From JAKAGZ01 sp964412105 (GTDB taxonomy: Bacteria; Bacteroidota; Ignavibacteria; Ignavibacteriales; Ignavibacteriaceae): a DNA stretch of 29,403 bases. Location: positions 1 through 29,403 of the forward strand of contig CAYPNM010000039.1 in NCBI GenBank assembly GCA_964412105.1. The letters run 5' to 3'. Below the pieces are notes generated by a model. The model made no database searches, was not told the DNA's origin, and was given only the letters and a program-made list of their open reading frames with translations. The position numbers and the translations under genes are program-made. This document shows, piece by piece, positions 6,771-14,923 of this stretch; the stretch's first letter is position 1, and the number at the start of each line of letters is the position of its first letter.

Positions 6771-8132
6771 ATGAGAAATAAATTTACCGAAGACACAATT
6801 GCAGCAGTTGCAACACCTTCAGGTACAGGTGCTATTTCCGTGATAAGGGTCAGCGGTCCGGGGACCTTCGAAGCGGTTGATTCAATTTTTTCAGGGAAAA
6901 ATGATATCTCAGCCGCTGAATCTCATACAATTCACTACGGCAAGATAAAAGACAAATCCGGAAGCCAGATCGATGATGTGCTGATCTCCGTGTTCAGAAA
7001 TCCTCATTCATATACAGGTGAAGACGTTGTAGAAATCAGTACTCACGGGAATGCAATAATAACCAAGAGAATCCTTGAGGCATTATTGAATGAAGATGTA
7101 AGGTTAGCTGAGCCAGGAGAATTTACGAGAAGAGCTTTTCTGAATAACAGGATAGATCTAGCACAGGCAGAAGCTGTGGCTGACATCATAAATTCAAGAA
7201 CTGAAGTATCACTTTTGGGTGCCCGCAGCCAACTGGACGGGCTTCTATCGCAAAAGGTGGAAGAATTAAGGACTATGTTAGTAAATGCCTCCTCATTTGT
7301 TGAACTGGAATTAGATTTTGCTGAAGAAGACATTGAATTTATTAATAGCAAGGAGTTAAGGGGAAGAATAAATAAGATATTAAAAGAGATTGATAAACTA
7401 TTAGCAACATATTCATTTGGTAAAGTCATAAAGGATGGAGTAAATGTTGCGCTGGTCGGAAAACCGAATGTAGGCAAATCCTCGCTATTAAATTACATAC
7501 TTAAAGAGTCGCGGGCGATAGTGAGCCACATTCCGGGAACAACAAGAGATATTATCCGGGAAGATGTATCAATAGATGGAATACTGTTCAGGCTTTTTGA
7601 TACTGCAGGATTAAGGGCTTCGGAGAATGAAATTGAAAAGGAAGGGGTAATAAGAAGCAGGGAGGCAGTTAAGAATGCCGACCTTGTACTTTTTATGAAT
7701 GATGTTGAGCAAGGCTTTTCGGAGGATATTTTCAATGAACTAAAGGAAATAACAAAAGGGGAAAGGATTATTTGTGTACTTAATAAAATTGATAAAGATG
7801 AAAAAAGCAGTTTGAAAAGTGACGTCAATATATCAGCCAAAACTGGCCAAGGAATTGAATCCCTGTTTAGTTTGTTAAAGAAGAAAGCCCTTGGCAATTC
7901 CAACTATAGTGAAAAGTCGGCAGTAGTTTCAAACCTGAGGCACCATAATTGTTTAAGGAAAGCAAAGGAGTGCCTGCTGAATTCAATGGAATCAATCAAT
8001 AATAGATTAAGTGGTGAATTCATTTCTGTAGATTTGCGGAATGCCGAGAGCAGTCTGGCTGAGATAATAGGTGCGGTTACTTCGGAAGACATTCTAAATA
8101 ATATATTTACGAAATTTTGTATTGGGAAATAG
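6771..8132 (+). CDS. mnmE: tRNA modification GTPase MnmE
   Basis: With MnmG it installs the 5-carboxymethylaminomethyl group on U34 of tRNAs reading NNA/NNG codons, using a folate one-carbon unit. The N-terminal tetrahydrofolate-binding domain begins at TIAAVATPSGTGAISVIRVSG. The inserted Ras-like G domain has G1 GKPNVGKS at 230-237, TTRDI at 257-261, DTAG at 277-280, NKID and a SAK motif. The C-terminus is the invariant FCIGK with the catalytic cysteine at residue 450. I start at ATG 6771 (MRNKFTEDT), giving 453 residues; a TTG nine codons upstream is open in frame but adds sequence not expected in the family. It is followed by mnmG after an 82-bp gap holding two parS-like sites. Confidence 0.97.
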   Translation: MRNKFTEDTIAAVATPSGTGAISVIRVSGPGTFEAVDSIFSGKNDISAAESHTIHYGKIKDKSGSQIDDVLISVFRNPHSYTGEDVVEISTHGNAIITKRILEALLNEDVRLAEPGEFTRRAFLNNRIDLAQAEAVADIINSRTEVSLLGARSQLDGLLSQKVEELRTMLVNASSFVELELDFAEEDIEFINSKELRGRINKILKEIDKLLATYSFGKVIKDGVNVALVGKPNVGKSSLLNYILKESRAIVSHIPGTTRDIIREDVSIDGILFRLFDTAGLRASENEIEKEGVIRSREAVKNADLVLFMNDVEQGFSEDIFNELKEITKGERIICVLNKIDKDEKSSLKSDVNISAKTGQGIESLFSLLKKKALGNSNYSEKSAVVSNLRHHNCLRKAKECLLNSMESINNRLSGEFISVDLRNAESSLAEIIGAVTSEDILNNIFTKFCIGK

Positions 8133-8134
8133 CT

Positions 8135-8150
8135 TGTTTCACGTGGAACT
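8135..8150. promoter_or_regulatory. parS-like ParB-binding site 1
   Basis: TGTTTCACGTGGAACT matches 14 of 16 positions of the chromosomal parS consensus TGTTTCACGTGAAACA, including the central CACGTG. It begins 2 bp after the mnmE stop codon. parS sites near mnmE/mnmG/rsmG are common in bacteria. Confidence 0.88.
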
Positions 8151-8180
8151 TTACAGGCTATAGATTTTAGGCTATCTAAC

Positions 8181-8196
8181 TGTTTCACGTGGAACC
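8181..8196. promoter_or_regulatory. parS-like ParB-binding site 2
   Basis: TGTTTCACGTGGAACC shares its first 15 bases with the site at 8135 and lies 46 bp away in the same orientation, just before mnmG. It matches 14 of 16 positions of the parS consensus. Two near-identical copies in one 82-bp gap make chance unlikely. Confidence 0.88.
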
Positions 8197-8214
8197 TGAA
8201 AAATATGTAATTTT

Positions 8215-10092
8215 ATGCGAAAATTCGACATAATTGTAGTAGGTGGAGGACATGCAGGGATTGAAGCGGCCAGCGCAGGGGCAAATATGGGCTGTTCCGT
8301 TGGCCTTTTGACCATGGATAGATATGCCATTGGACGTATGTCCTGCAACCCTGCGGTTGGAGGTACGGCCAAGGGACATCTTGTGAGAGAGATTGATGCT
8401 CTTGGCGGAATGATGGGAAAGATAGCGGATCGAACCGGAATCCAGTTTCGAATGCTGAACAAATCCAAAGGTCCGGCCGTATGGTCTCCCAGGTGTCAAT
8501 CCGACAGGAAACTCTACTCTGAAGAAGCCTATCGAGTAATTAATTCAATCAAGAATATTGAAACGGTCGAAGTTTCGGTAACGGAAATTATTGCTGATGG
8601 AGGAAAGGTTAAGGGTATTCGTACAGGCGATGGTGAAGAAATTCTTTGCAAGGCGCTTGTTCTTTCTTCCGGAACTTTTTTAAATGGATTAATGCACACA
8701 GGGTTGACTACAACCAGTGGCGGACGGTTCGGAGAGAAACCAGCAACCGGAATAACAGAATCTCTAATTAAGCTCGGGTTTGAGGCAGGAAGATTGAAAA
8801 CGGGCACTCCTCCGAGATTGAAAAAAGATTCAATCAATTTTGAAATACTAGAGGTTCAACCGGGTGATGAAAACCCCCAGCCGTTTTCATTTTCTACTGA
8901 TAAAAATCATTTTCCGTTTCTTCCTCAACTTCCATGTCACATTACCTATACGCATAAGGAAGTGCATGATATTCTTGCCAAGGGTTTTGAACGGTCACCG
9001 ATGTTCACAGGCAGAATAAAAGGAGTCGGACCCCGATACTGCCCATCGATTGAGGATAAAATAGTTCGTTTCGCCGATAAGGAAAAACACCAGCTTTTTA
9101 TTGAGCCTGAAGGATTGGATTCCGACCTGATGTATCTTAACGGATTTTCATCTTCTCTACCGGCAGAAATTCAGTTTGAAGCTTTGCATAAGATCAAAGG
9201 ACTGGAACAATGTGAAATGGTACGTCCGGGTTATGCGGTCGAGTATGATTTCCTTCCACCTCACCAGGTTGACATCACCCTTGAGACGAAATTAATAAAG
9301 GGGCTTTATTTTGCCGGACAGATAAATGGAACTTCGGGGTACGAGGAAGCAGCGGCACAAGGAATAGTTGCAGGAATAAATGCCGCAGCAAAAATTATTG
9401 GAAAGAAGGAATTTGTTTTGAAAAGGAGCGAAGCTTACACCGGTGTGCTGGTTGATGATCTGGTAAACAAATCAACAGAAGAACCTTACAGAATGTTTAC
9501 TTCGCGAGCAGAACATAGACTACTTCTACGTCAGGATAACGCTGACAGAAGATTGATGAGTTACGGAGATTATTACGGCCTGCAGCCAAAGGAGAATTTT
9601 GAAAGAGTTGTCGAAAATGAAAAGCTAATTTCAAGGTCAATTGATTTATTCGGCAATTTAAAATTACATGCAAGAGAAGTTAATTCGTTTTTAGAAAGTA
9701 AAAATCTTCCAGGTATTGATTCGACGGAAACAATCTCAAAACTATGTAAACGACCGGAGTTGAGTCTAAAAGAATTAATCTCGATCGACCACAAGGCTGA
9801 GGATGAGCTAATAAATGAATTAATAAATAATGACAAAGCTCTTGAACAGGTTGAGATCGAATTAAAGTATGAAGGGTATATGAAAAGGCAACAGGAGACT
9901 GTCGAACGATTAGAAAGATATGAAGACGCCAAGATTCCTTTAACATTAAACTATTTAAGCTTGAAGGCTTTATCAACTGAAGGCAGAGAAAAGCTAAACA
10001 GGATAAAACCGCGTTCCATAGGACAGGCTTCGCGCATATCAGGTGTTACGCCTTCAGATATTTCCATTTTATTGGTATATTTGAAAAACTAA
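8215..10092 (+). CDS. mnmG: tRNA uridine-5-carboxymethylaminomethyl modification enzyme MnmG (GidA)
   Basis: FAD-dependent partner of MnmE in the cmnm5U34 wobble modification of tRNA. The 625-residue product has the usual full length. The N-terminal Rossmann motif GGGHAGIEAA starts at residue 10, followed by the family signature MSCNPAVGGTAKGHLVREIDALGG. Further family blocks include GRLKTGTPPRL, GYAVEYDFLPPHQ, GLYFAGQINGTSGYEEAAAQG and PYRMFTSRAEHRLLLRQDNAD. The C-terminal helical domain that binds MnmE is present, ending in the ASRISGVTPSDISILLVYL block. The start follows two parS-like sites and has only a weak ribosome-binding site. rsmG begins 13 bp after the stop, so mnmG and rsmG probably share a transcript. 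Confidence 0.98.
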   Translation: MRKFDIIVVGGGHAGIEAASAGANMGCSVGLLTMDRYAIGRMSCNPAVGGTAKGHLVREIDALGGMMGKIADRTGIQFRMLNKSKGPAVWSPRCQSDRKLYSEEAYRVINSIKNIETVEVSVTEIIADGGKVKGIRTGDGEEILCKALVLSSGTFLNGLMHTGLTTTSGGRFGEKPATGITESLIKLGFEAGRLKTGTPPRLKKDSINFEILEVQPGDENPQPFSFSTDKNHFPFLPQLPCHITYTHKEVHDILAKGFERSPMFTGRIKGVGPRYCPSIEDKIVRFADKEKHQLFIEPEGLDSDLMYLNGFSSSLPAEIQFEALHKIKGLEQCEMVRPGYAVEYDFLPPHQVDITLETKLIKGLYFAGQINGTSGYEEAAAQGIVAGINAAAKIIGKKEFVLKRSEAYTGVLVDDLVNKSTEEPYRMFTSRAEHRLLLRQDNADRRLMSYGDYYGLQPKENFERVVENEKLISRSIDLFGNLKLHAREVNSFLESKNLPGIDSTETISKLCKRPELSLKELISIDHKAEDELINELINNDKALEQVEIELKYEGYMKRQQETVERLERYEDAKIPLTLNYLSLKALSTEGREKLNRIKPRSIGQASRISGVTPSDISILLVYLKN

Positions 10093-10105
10093 TTTTGAGG
10101 GGTTA

Positions 10106-10789
10106 ATGATAGACGTCCAGAACGAATTTCGGAAAGAACTTCTTTCGCTCTTCTGGGATAATGGAATAAACCTTGACACAATGAAAGTTCAGCAGCTGTC
10201 CTATTTTGCTGAACTTGTTGTTGCAAAAAATGAAAGTGTAAATCTTATTTCCCGCCGTGATGCTAACAATATAATCGAGTATCATGTTTTTCTGTCGTCA
10301 TATATCAGCAAATTTTTGCCTGATAAATGTTATAATTTTCTAGATATAGGAACCGGCGGAGGATTTCCTGGTATTCCACTTGCAATAATGCGTCCTGAAA
10401 TGAAGGGGGTTCTGATCGACTCGACCGGAAAAAAAATTCAGGCAGTCGATGAATTTATTGACAAACTAAAACTAAGCAACATTGTTGCTGAAAATGACAG
10501 GGTTGAGAGTCCCGAATTTATTGAACATTATTCGGATACTTTTGATCTGGTTGTAAGCAGGGCAACTGTTCCGCTTATAATTTTATTCCGTTATGCTTTG
10601 CCATTGATAAAGGATAAGTCATATATCGCGGCAGTTAAAGGCGGCAACCTTACGGACGAATTAAAAAAGGCGGAATTGAAATATAAGGCTTATATTAAAA
10701 AGTCAACAATATTTGATCTTTCCTATAAACCATCAAATGTAAGAAATCAGAAGGGGAAAAAGCTTGTATTGCTGGAGCTGAATAAATGA
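10106..10789 (+). CDS. rsmG: 16S rRNA (guanine-N7)-methyltransferase RsmG (GidB)
   Basis: Makes m7G in the 530 loop of 16S rRNA (G527 in E. coli numbering) using S-adenosylmethionine; loss gives low-level streptomycin resistance in several bacteria. The Rossmann SAM-binding motif LDIGTGGGFPGIPLAI is at residues 79-94, and the NESVNLISRRD block at 42-52 is typical of the N-terminal part. The product has 227 residues, normal for the family. GAGGGG before ATG 10106 supports the start. It overlaps murQ by four bases (ATGA), implying translational coupling. The usual downstream parA-parB pair is not present here. Confidence 0.96.
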   Translation: MIDVQNEFRKELLSLFWDNGINLDTMKVQQLSYFAELVVAKNESVNLISRRDANNIIEYHVFLSSYISKFLPDKCYNFLDIGTGGGFPGIPLAIMRPEMKGVLIDSTGKKIQAVDEFIDKLKLSNIVAENDRVESPEFIEHYSDTFDLVVSRATVPLIILFRYALPLIKDKSYIAAVKGGNLTDELKKAELKYKAYIKKSTIFDLSYKPSNVRNQKGKKLVLLELNK

Positions 10790-11727
10790 GTTCTGCTGAT
10801 GATGCAAAGGATCTTTTTGCAGAAATAAGCAAACTACATACAGAACAGCGCAATAAAAATTCGATGGACATTGATGTCCAAACCACTTCGGAAATTTTAA
10901 AGATCATCAACAATGAGGATAAAACTGTCCCCCTCGCAGTTGAGAATGAACTACCTTACATTGAAAAGGCCGTTGAGTTAATAGTTACGGCCCTTAAAAA
11001 CGGAGGGAGGCTTTTATACTTCGGTGCCGGCACAAGCGGCAGAATCGGCGTGGTTGATGCGGCAGAATGCCCGCCGACTTTTGGAACTTCTCGAGAGCTC
11101 ATACAGGGATTTATAGCCGGAGGCAAAGAGGCAATGTTCCGTGCACAAGAAGGGGCGGAAGACCTTGAAGAGAACGGTGCAAAGGACGTAATTAAAGCAA
11201 AGGTAAAATCAAAAGATGTAGTATGTGGAATTGCAGCCAGCAGAAGAACCCCATATGTAATTGGTGCCGTGAAAAAGGCAAAAGAACTCGGGGCAAAGAC
11301 TATTTTTATTACCTGCAATCCAAGAGATGAGTTTAATATAAAAGAGGCCGACATTGCAATTTGTCCTTATGTTGGACCCGAAGTGATTATGGGATCAACA
11401 AGGATGAAAAGCGGGACAGCTCAGAAATTAGTGTTAAATATGTTAACCACCGCCTCAATGATAAGACTGGGAAAAATTTACGAGAATATGATGATCGATC
11501 TGCAAATGACAAACAAGAAGCTGGTAGAAAGATCAAAAAGAATTGTAATGACAATTACAGGTGTGAGTTATGAAAAAGCTGCAGATATCTTGAAAAAAGC
11601 CAATGGACACGTCAAAACAGCGCTGGTAATGATTAAGGCAAATGTTTCGGCAACCGAAGCCAGGACACGGTTAAAGAAAGCCGATGGTTTTGTAAGGAAA
11701 GCAATTGAGTTAAACCAGAACAAATAA
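10786..11727 (+). CDS. murQ: N-acetylmuramic acid 6-phosphate etherase MurQ
   Basis: Cleaves the lactyl ether of MurNAc-6-phosphate to GlcNAc-6-phosphate and D-lactate in peptidoglycan recycling. A single SIS domain carries GAGTSGR (80-86) and the etherase signature AAECPPTFG (92-100). By alignment to E. coli MurQ, catalytic Glu83 and Glu114 correspond to Glu94 (in ECPP) and Glu125 (in EGAED); both are present. GPEVIMGSTRMKSGTAQKLV is also conserved, and the C-terminal UBA-like helices end near TEARTRLKKADGF. One oddity: the usual AASGRTPYV reads AASRRTPYV, a Gly-to-Arg change in the SIS domain. The start overlaps the rsmG stop. No anmK, murK or MurNAc transporter is nearby, so its partners must lie elsewhere. 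Confidence 0.95.
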   Translation: MSSADDAKDLFAEISKLHTEQRNKNSMDIDVQTTSEILKIINNEDKTVPLAVENELPYIEKAVELIVTALKNGGRLLYFGAGTSGRIGVVDAAECPPTFGTSRELIQGFIAGGKEAMFRAQEGAEDLEENGAKDVIKAKVKSKDVVCGIAASRRTPYVIGAVKKAKELGAKTIFITCNPRDEFNIKEADIAICPYVGPEVIMGSTRMKSGTAQKLVLNMLTTASMIRLGKIYENMMIDLQMTNKKLVERSKRIVMTITGVSYEKAADILKKANGHVKTALVMIKANVSATEARTRLKKADGFVRKAIELNQNK

Positions 11728-11848
11728 TCAGTAATTACGTCAAAAGTAAAAATCATTTCCGGATTTCAGGCTAAAACTGATATTTTATAGTCATTTGCCA
11801 GCCGGCTGACGATATATTGAGATTTTTGTAAAGCATAAAGGGGGTAAA

Positions 11849-13915
11849 ATGTTTATTAAAAAGTTCGCTCCCTGGGTTCTTTTCATTCTGACATTTCTCC
11901 TACTATATTTAACATCTTCACCTTCTATCGGCTGGTGGAACAGCGGAGGCGATGTCATTTGTGCTTATAGTTTAGGAATACCTGATCCGGGCGGTTCGAT
12001 ACTTTATGTCCTTATTGGAAAAGTGTTTTCCCTTCTATTCTTTTTTCTTCCCACTGTTAAAGCAATTACACTGGTAAGCATTGTTTCAACCGGCCTAGCT
12101 GCAGTTTTTTTGTATTATTCACTTTTAATAGTCTTCAAAGAGCTGCCAACGGGTTTAAACGAAGAAGGAAGAATTATCACTTCATTTTTCACAGCTCTTT
12201 CCTTACCATTTCTGTACAGTATTTGGATTGAATCAACGACTCCCCAAGTCTATGTTTTAGGACTACTTTTAACCAGTGTACTCATTTATTGCTCAATAAA
12301 AATCTGGTTTTCAAATGATGAAAAAGAAAAAACAAATCTGATTTTTTTAATTTCGTTTTTAATCGGACTGGATTTTACTGCACACAGATTAAACACACCT
12401 TATATTCCAATTATTATTTTATTGCTGGCATTTCCATTAAGAAGCCAATTAGTTAAAGTACGGTTTTGGCTGATTTTAATTGCAATGTACTTAGCCGGTT
12501 TCTCCTTCAACTTTTATTTACTAATTCGTTCACCCATGCATCCGGCCTATGCAATGGATAATATCCAGAATCTTTCACAACTGTACGCCTGGATAGATAT
12601 GAAGCGGTTTGGCGAATCAAACCTCGCAAATATTTTTAACCGTAAAGGGCCCTTTTGGAGTTACCAAATTGATCATATGTACCTGCGTTATTTGGGCTGG
12701 AACTTTTTAGGCCTGCAGGGAGACGGAACTATATTCAATAAACTTTATTTATCATTCATACCATTACTCCTTGGAATTATTGGTTTTCTATATTCATTAA
12801 TCAGAAAGTTTAAGCTGTGGATATTAATATTTACAATATTCCTTTTTTATTCTTTTGGACTTGTTGTTTATTCTAATATCCGCTATGGTTTTTTTAGAGA
12901 GATAGACAGGCTTTTTATTCCTTCATTTTTTATATTTATGATTTTCACAGGTATCGGACTTTATTTTCTATCTCATTTAATTTATAATTTCTTTATAAGT
13001 AGAAATTTTGCAAAAAGTAAAATAATCCTCATAATATCGATTGTAGGTTTCATAATTCTACCTTTAAACATCATTTTAACCAACTTATACAAATGCAACA
13101 GAAGTGCTTTTACCTTCCCGGAGGATTTCGCATATAATTTACTTTCAGGCTGTAAACAAAACGGAATACTTTTTACTAATGGGGACAATGATACTTATCC
13201 ATTGTGGTACCTGCAGAATGTTGAAGGTTTCAGAAATGATGTTGCAGTAGTAAATCTCAGTTTATTAAATACTGATTTTTATATTGCTCAACTTCAGCGC
13301 AAGTATAAATTCTTTCCTGAAGGTTCTGAAGTGTTGAATCCGGGAAAATTTGCTCCATCACACATTGATTCAACTATTTCGGTAAATATTGTCAGCAGTA
13401 CCTTAGTGAAACCAAATAATAAAAAAGATAGTATTTCGGTAAAATACACGGGTCGAAATTTCGGTAAAAAACGTGGGTTGCTTCCCCAGGACAAAGCCCT
13501 GATTTCATTGCTGGAAAATAATGCCTGGCAAAGGCCTGTCTATTTTTCCGTGACAGCATCTCAGGATAATTTGATTGGTCTGAACGACTACCTTGGAACA
13601 GCAGGTATGATCCGGGAATTATTACCTGTAAAAGGGCATTCTTTATTGCCCGGTCAGTTAAAGAACAATCTACTCAGTAAATTCCGATTCAGGAATTTTA
13701 ATAATCGTAGTGTCTATGTTGATAAAACAACGGCTGACCTATACAGCAATTACACCTTTTTATTTCTAAGACTTTGTGATTATTTTTTAAAAAACGGAGA
13801 TAAAAAAGCAGCCAGAAGTATTTTTAATACTATGGAATCAAAGCTCCCCAGCTGGAGATTTTCTGAGGAGCAAAACAAGATCGTGCTTGAGTTTAAGAAA
13901 GAACTCAGACCTTAA
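11849..13915 (+). CDS. DUF2723 multi-pass membrane protein (GT-C glycosyltransferase-like, TMEM260 family)
   Basis: Inner-membrane protein of the DUF2723 family, related to TMEM260-type GT-C protein O-mannosyltransferases. Of 688 residues, about the first 420 form many hydrophobic helices; the rest is a soluble domain. The family block FTNGDNDTYPLWYLQNVEG begins near residue 443, followed by NDVAVVNLSLLNTDFYIAQL and NAWQRPVYFSVT, all typical of Bacteroidota members. The first periplasmic loop, usually of WDSGEF...GVPHPPGTPLY type, reads WNSGGDV...GIPDPGGSILY here, so the acidic and histidine positions are changed while the framework aligns without gaps. AAGGGGG precedes the ATG. A 121-bp gap separates it from murQ. 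The substrate is unknown, and a catalytic role is less certain than family membership. Confidence 0.88.
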   Translation: MFIKKFAPWVLFILTFLLLYLTSSPSIGWWNSGGDVICAYSLGIPDPGGSILYVLIGKVFSLLFFFLPTVKAITLVSIVSTGLAAVFLYYSLLIVFKELPTGLNEEGRIITSFFTALSLPFLYSIWIESTTPQVYVLGLLLTSVLIYCSIKIWFSNDEKEKTNLIFLISFLIGLDFTAHRLNTPYIPIIILLLAFPLRSQLVKVRFWLILIAMYLAGFSFNFYLLIRSPMHPAYAMDNIQNLSQLYAWIDMKRFGESNLANIFNRKGPFWSYQIDHMYLRYLGWNFLGLQGDGTIFNKLYLSFIPLLLGIIGFLYSLIRKFKLWILIFTIFLFYSFGLVVYSNIRYGFFREIDRLFIPSFFIFMIFTGIGLYFLSHLIYNFFISRNFAKSKIILIISIVGFIILPLNIILTNLYKCNRSAFTFPEDFAYNLLSGCKQNGILFTNGDNDTYPLWYLQNVEGFRNDVAVVNLSLLNTDFYIAQLQRKYKFFPEGSEVLNPGKFAPSHIDSTISVNIVSSTLVKPNNKKDSISVKYTGRNFGKKRGLLPQDKALISLLENNAWQRPVYFSVTASQDNLIGLNDYLGTAGMIRELLPVKGHSLLPGQLKNNLLSKFRFRNFNNRSVYVDKTTADLYSNYTFLFLRLCDYFLKNGDKKAARSIFNTMESKLPSWRFSEEQNKIVLEFKKELRP

Positions 13916-13955
13916 ATAACCAGCCTATATATTAAAAAGTTTAATGGAATTTATT

Positions 13956-13963
13956 TATCTTTG
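13956..13963 (+). promoter_or_regulatory. Possible Bacteroidota-type -7 element before the PAP2 gene
   Basis: TATCTTTG fits the TAnnTTTG -7 box known from Bacteroidota promoters and lies about 62 bp before the PAP2 start. No clear -33 TTTG is visible. If used, the transcript would begin just before the hairpin at 13976, putting that hairpin in the 5' leader. Confidence 0.25.
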
Positions 13964-13975
13964 ACGGATAATTCC

Positions 13976-14000
13976 GGGGTTCACTGCATGAACCCCTTTT
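13976..14000 (+). terminator. Intrinsic terminator after the DUF2723 gene
   Basis: GGGGTTCA (13976-13983) pairs perfectly with TGAACCCC (13989-13996) around a CTGCA loop and is followed by TTTT. It lies 60 bp past the DUF2723 stop. The T-run is short (four), so termination may be partial. Confidence 0.75.
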
Positions 14001-14024
14001 GCAGTTTTAAACAATAGGGATTAA

Positions 14025-14858
14025 ATGAAAACCAGAATTCTTTCTTTCACTATGGGGTTGATATTATTTACGAATTTTTCAAACGCACAGGTATTTGATA
14101 AAATAGGAAATGATTTCAATGATTTCCTCAAAACGGGGAGGGATTATTTTACATCACCACTTCATTTTGAATCCAGTGACTGGAAAAATGTGGGAATTAC
14201 GGCTGCAATAGTCGGGAGCGGATTTTTGCTTGATAACACCGCCCGCAGCTACTCTCAGCAAAATCACACTAGTTTTAAAGATGATCTTTTTAACATTGAT
14301 CAATATTATACTACTAAATATGTAGTAGCAGCTACAGCCGGGATTTACGGCTTTGGACTAATAGCTAATAATGATAAAATTAGAAATGTAGGTGTACAGC
14401 TTGGAGAATCTGTAATTTATGCCGGCGCAGTGACCCTTACTCTTAAAAGCCTGATAGGGAGAAGCAGGCCCTATAAAAACCAGGGGCATACAGACTTTAA
14501 GCCATTTAATCTTAACAATGATAACCTTTCATTTCCATCCGGTCACGCTACACTTGCATTTGCTTTTTCTACGGTAATGGCGCACCAGATTAATAGTATC
14601 TTCTGGAGGGCGGGCTGGTTTGGGGCAGCAACTCTGGTTAGTTATGCAAGGTTGTATCATAACCAACATTGGGCATCTGATATATTGATGGGGGGCGCAA
14701 TAGGATATTTTACAGGCAGATTTGTTGTAAATCATTCTCTGAATAATCAGGAAGATAAAGGGGCTGTTGAAAAAGAAGATAAGCCATTTTATTCATTGGG
14801 AATTAATTTCAGAGAAAACCAGCCGGTTTATACATTTAATATTGGGTATCAATTTTAA
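14025..14858 (+). CDS. Secreted PAP2-superfamily phosphatase
   Basis: Acid phosphatase/phosphatidic-acid phosphatase type 2 domain; members dephosphorylate lipid phosphates such as undecaprenyl pyrophosphate or phosphatidylglycerol phosphate. All three active-site motifs are intact: K(X6)RP at 141-149 (KSLIGRSRP), PSGH at 171-174, and R(X5)H(X3)D at 209-219 with His215 and Asp219. An N-terminal signal peptide (about residues 1-21, ending SNA-Q) and a few internal hydrophobic helices place the domain at the membrane or in the periplasm. The C-terminus ends in GYQF, a terminal aromatic reminiscent of outer-membrane strands, though too short to call a barrel. AGGGA supports the start. mfd follows after 65 bp. 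The substrate cannot be told from sequence. Confidence 0.9.
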   Translation: MKTRILSFTMGLILFTNFSNAQVFDKIGNDFNDFLKTGRDYFTSPLHFESSDWKNVGITAAIVGSGFLLDNTARSYSQQNHTSFKDDLFNIDQYYTTKYVVAATAGIYGFGLIANNDKIRNVGVQLGESVIYAGAVTLTLKSLIGRSRPYKNQGHTDFKPFNLNNDNLSFPSGHATLAFAFSTVMAHQINSIFWRAGWFGAATLVSYARLYHNQHWASDILMGGAIGYFTGRFVVNHSLNNQEDKGAVEKEDKPFYSLGINFRENQPVYTFNIGYQF

Positions 14859-14866
14859 TTTATTAA

Positions 14867-14905
14867 GGGAATTGGGCTTCCCGCAATACGAGACAGGTTG
14901 TCCCG
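14867..14905. repeat. Two small adjacent hairpins between the PAP2 gene and mfd
   Basis: GGGAA-TTGGGC-TTCCC (14867-14882) is a perfect 5-bp stem. ACGAGACA (14887-14894) pairs with TGTCCCGT (14898-14905) with one mismatch. The CCCGCAATACGAGACA and GTCCCG fragments recall the CCCGC...GCGGGACAA core of the element at 2685-2702, so this may be a worn fragment of the same repeat family. Confidence 0.4.
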
Positions 14906-14923
14906 TTTCTAATTAAGGATTTT

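Noticed and set aside
11799..11808. CAGCCGGCTG palindrome between murQ and the DUF2723 gene
   Set aside because: A perfect 10-bp palindrome but with no T tract, no partner repeat and no regulator context; noted only as a possible repeat remnant.
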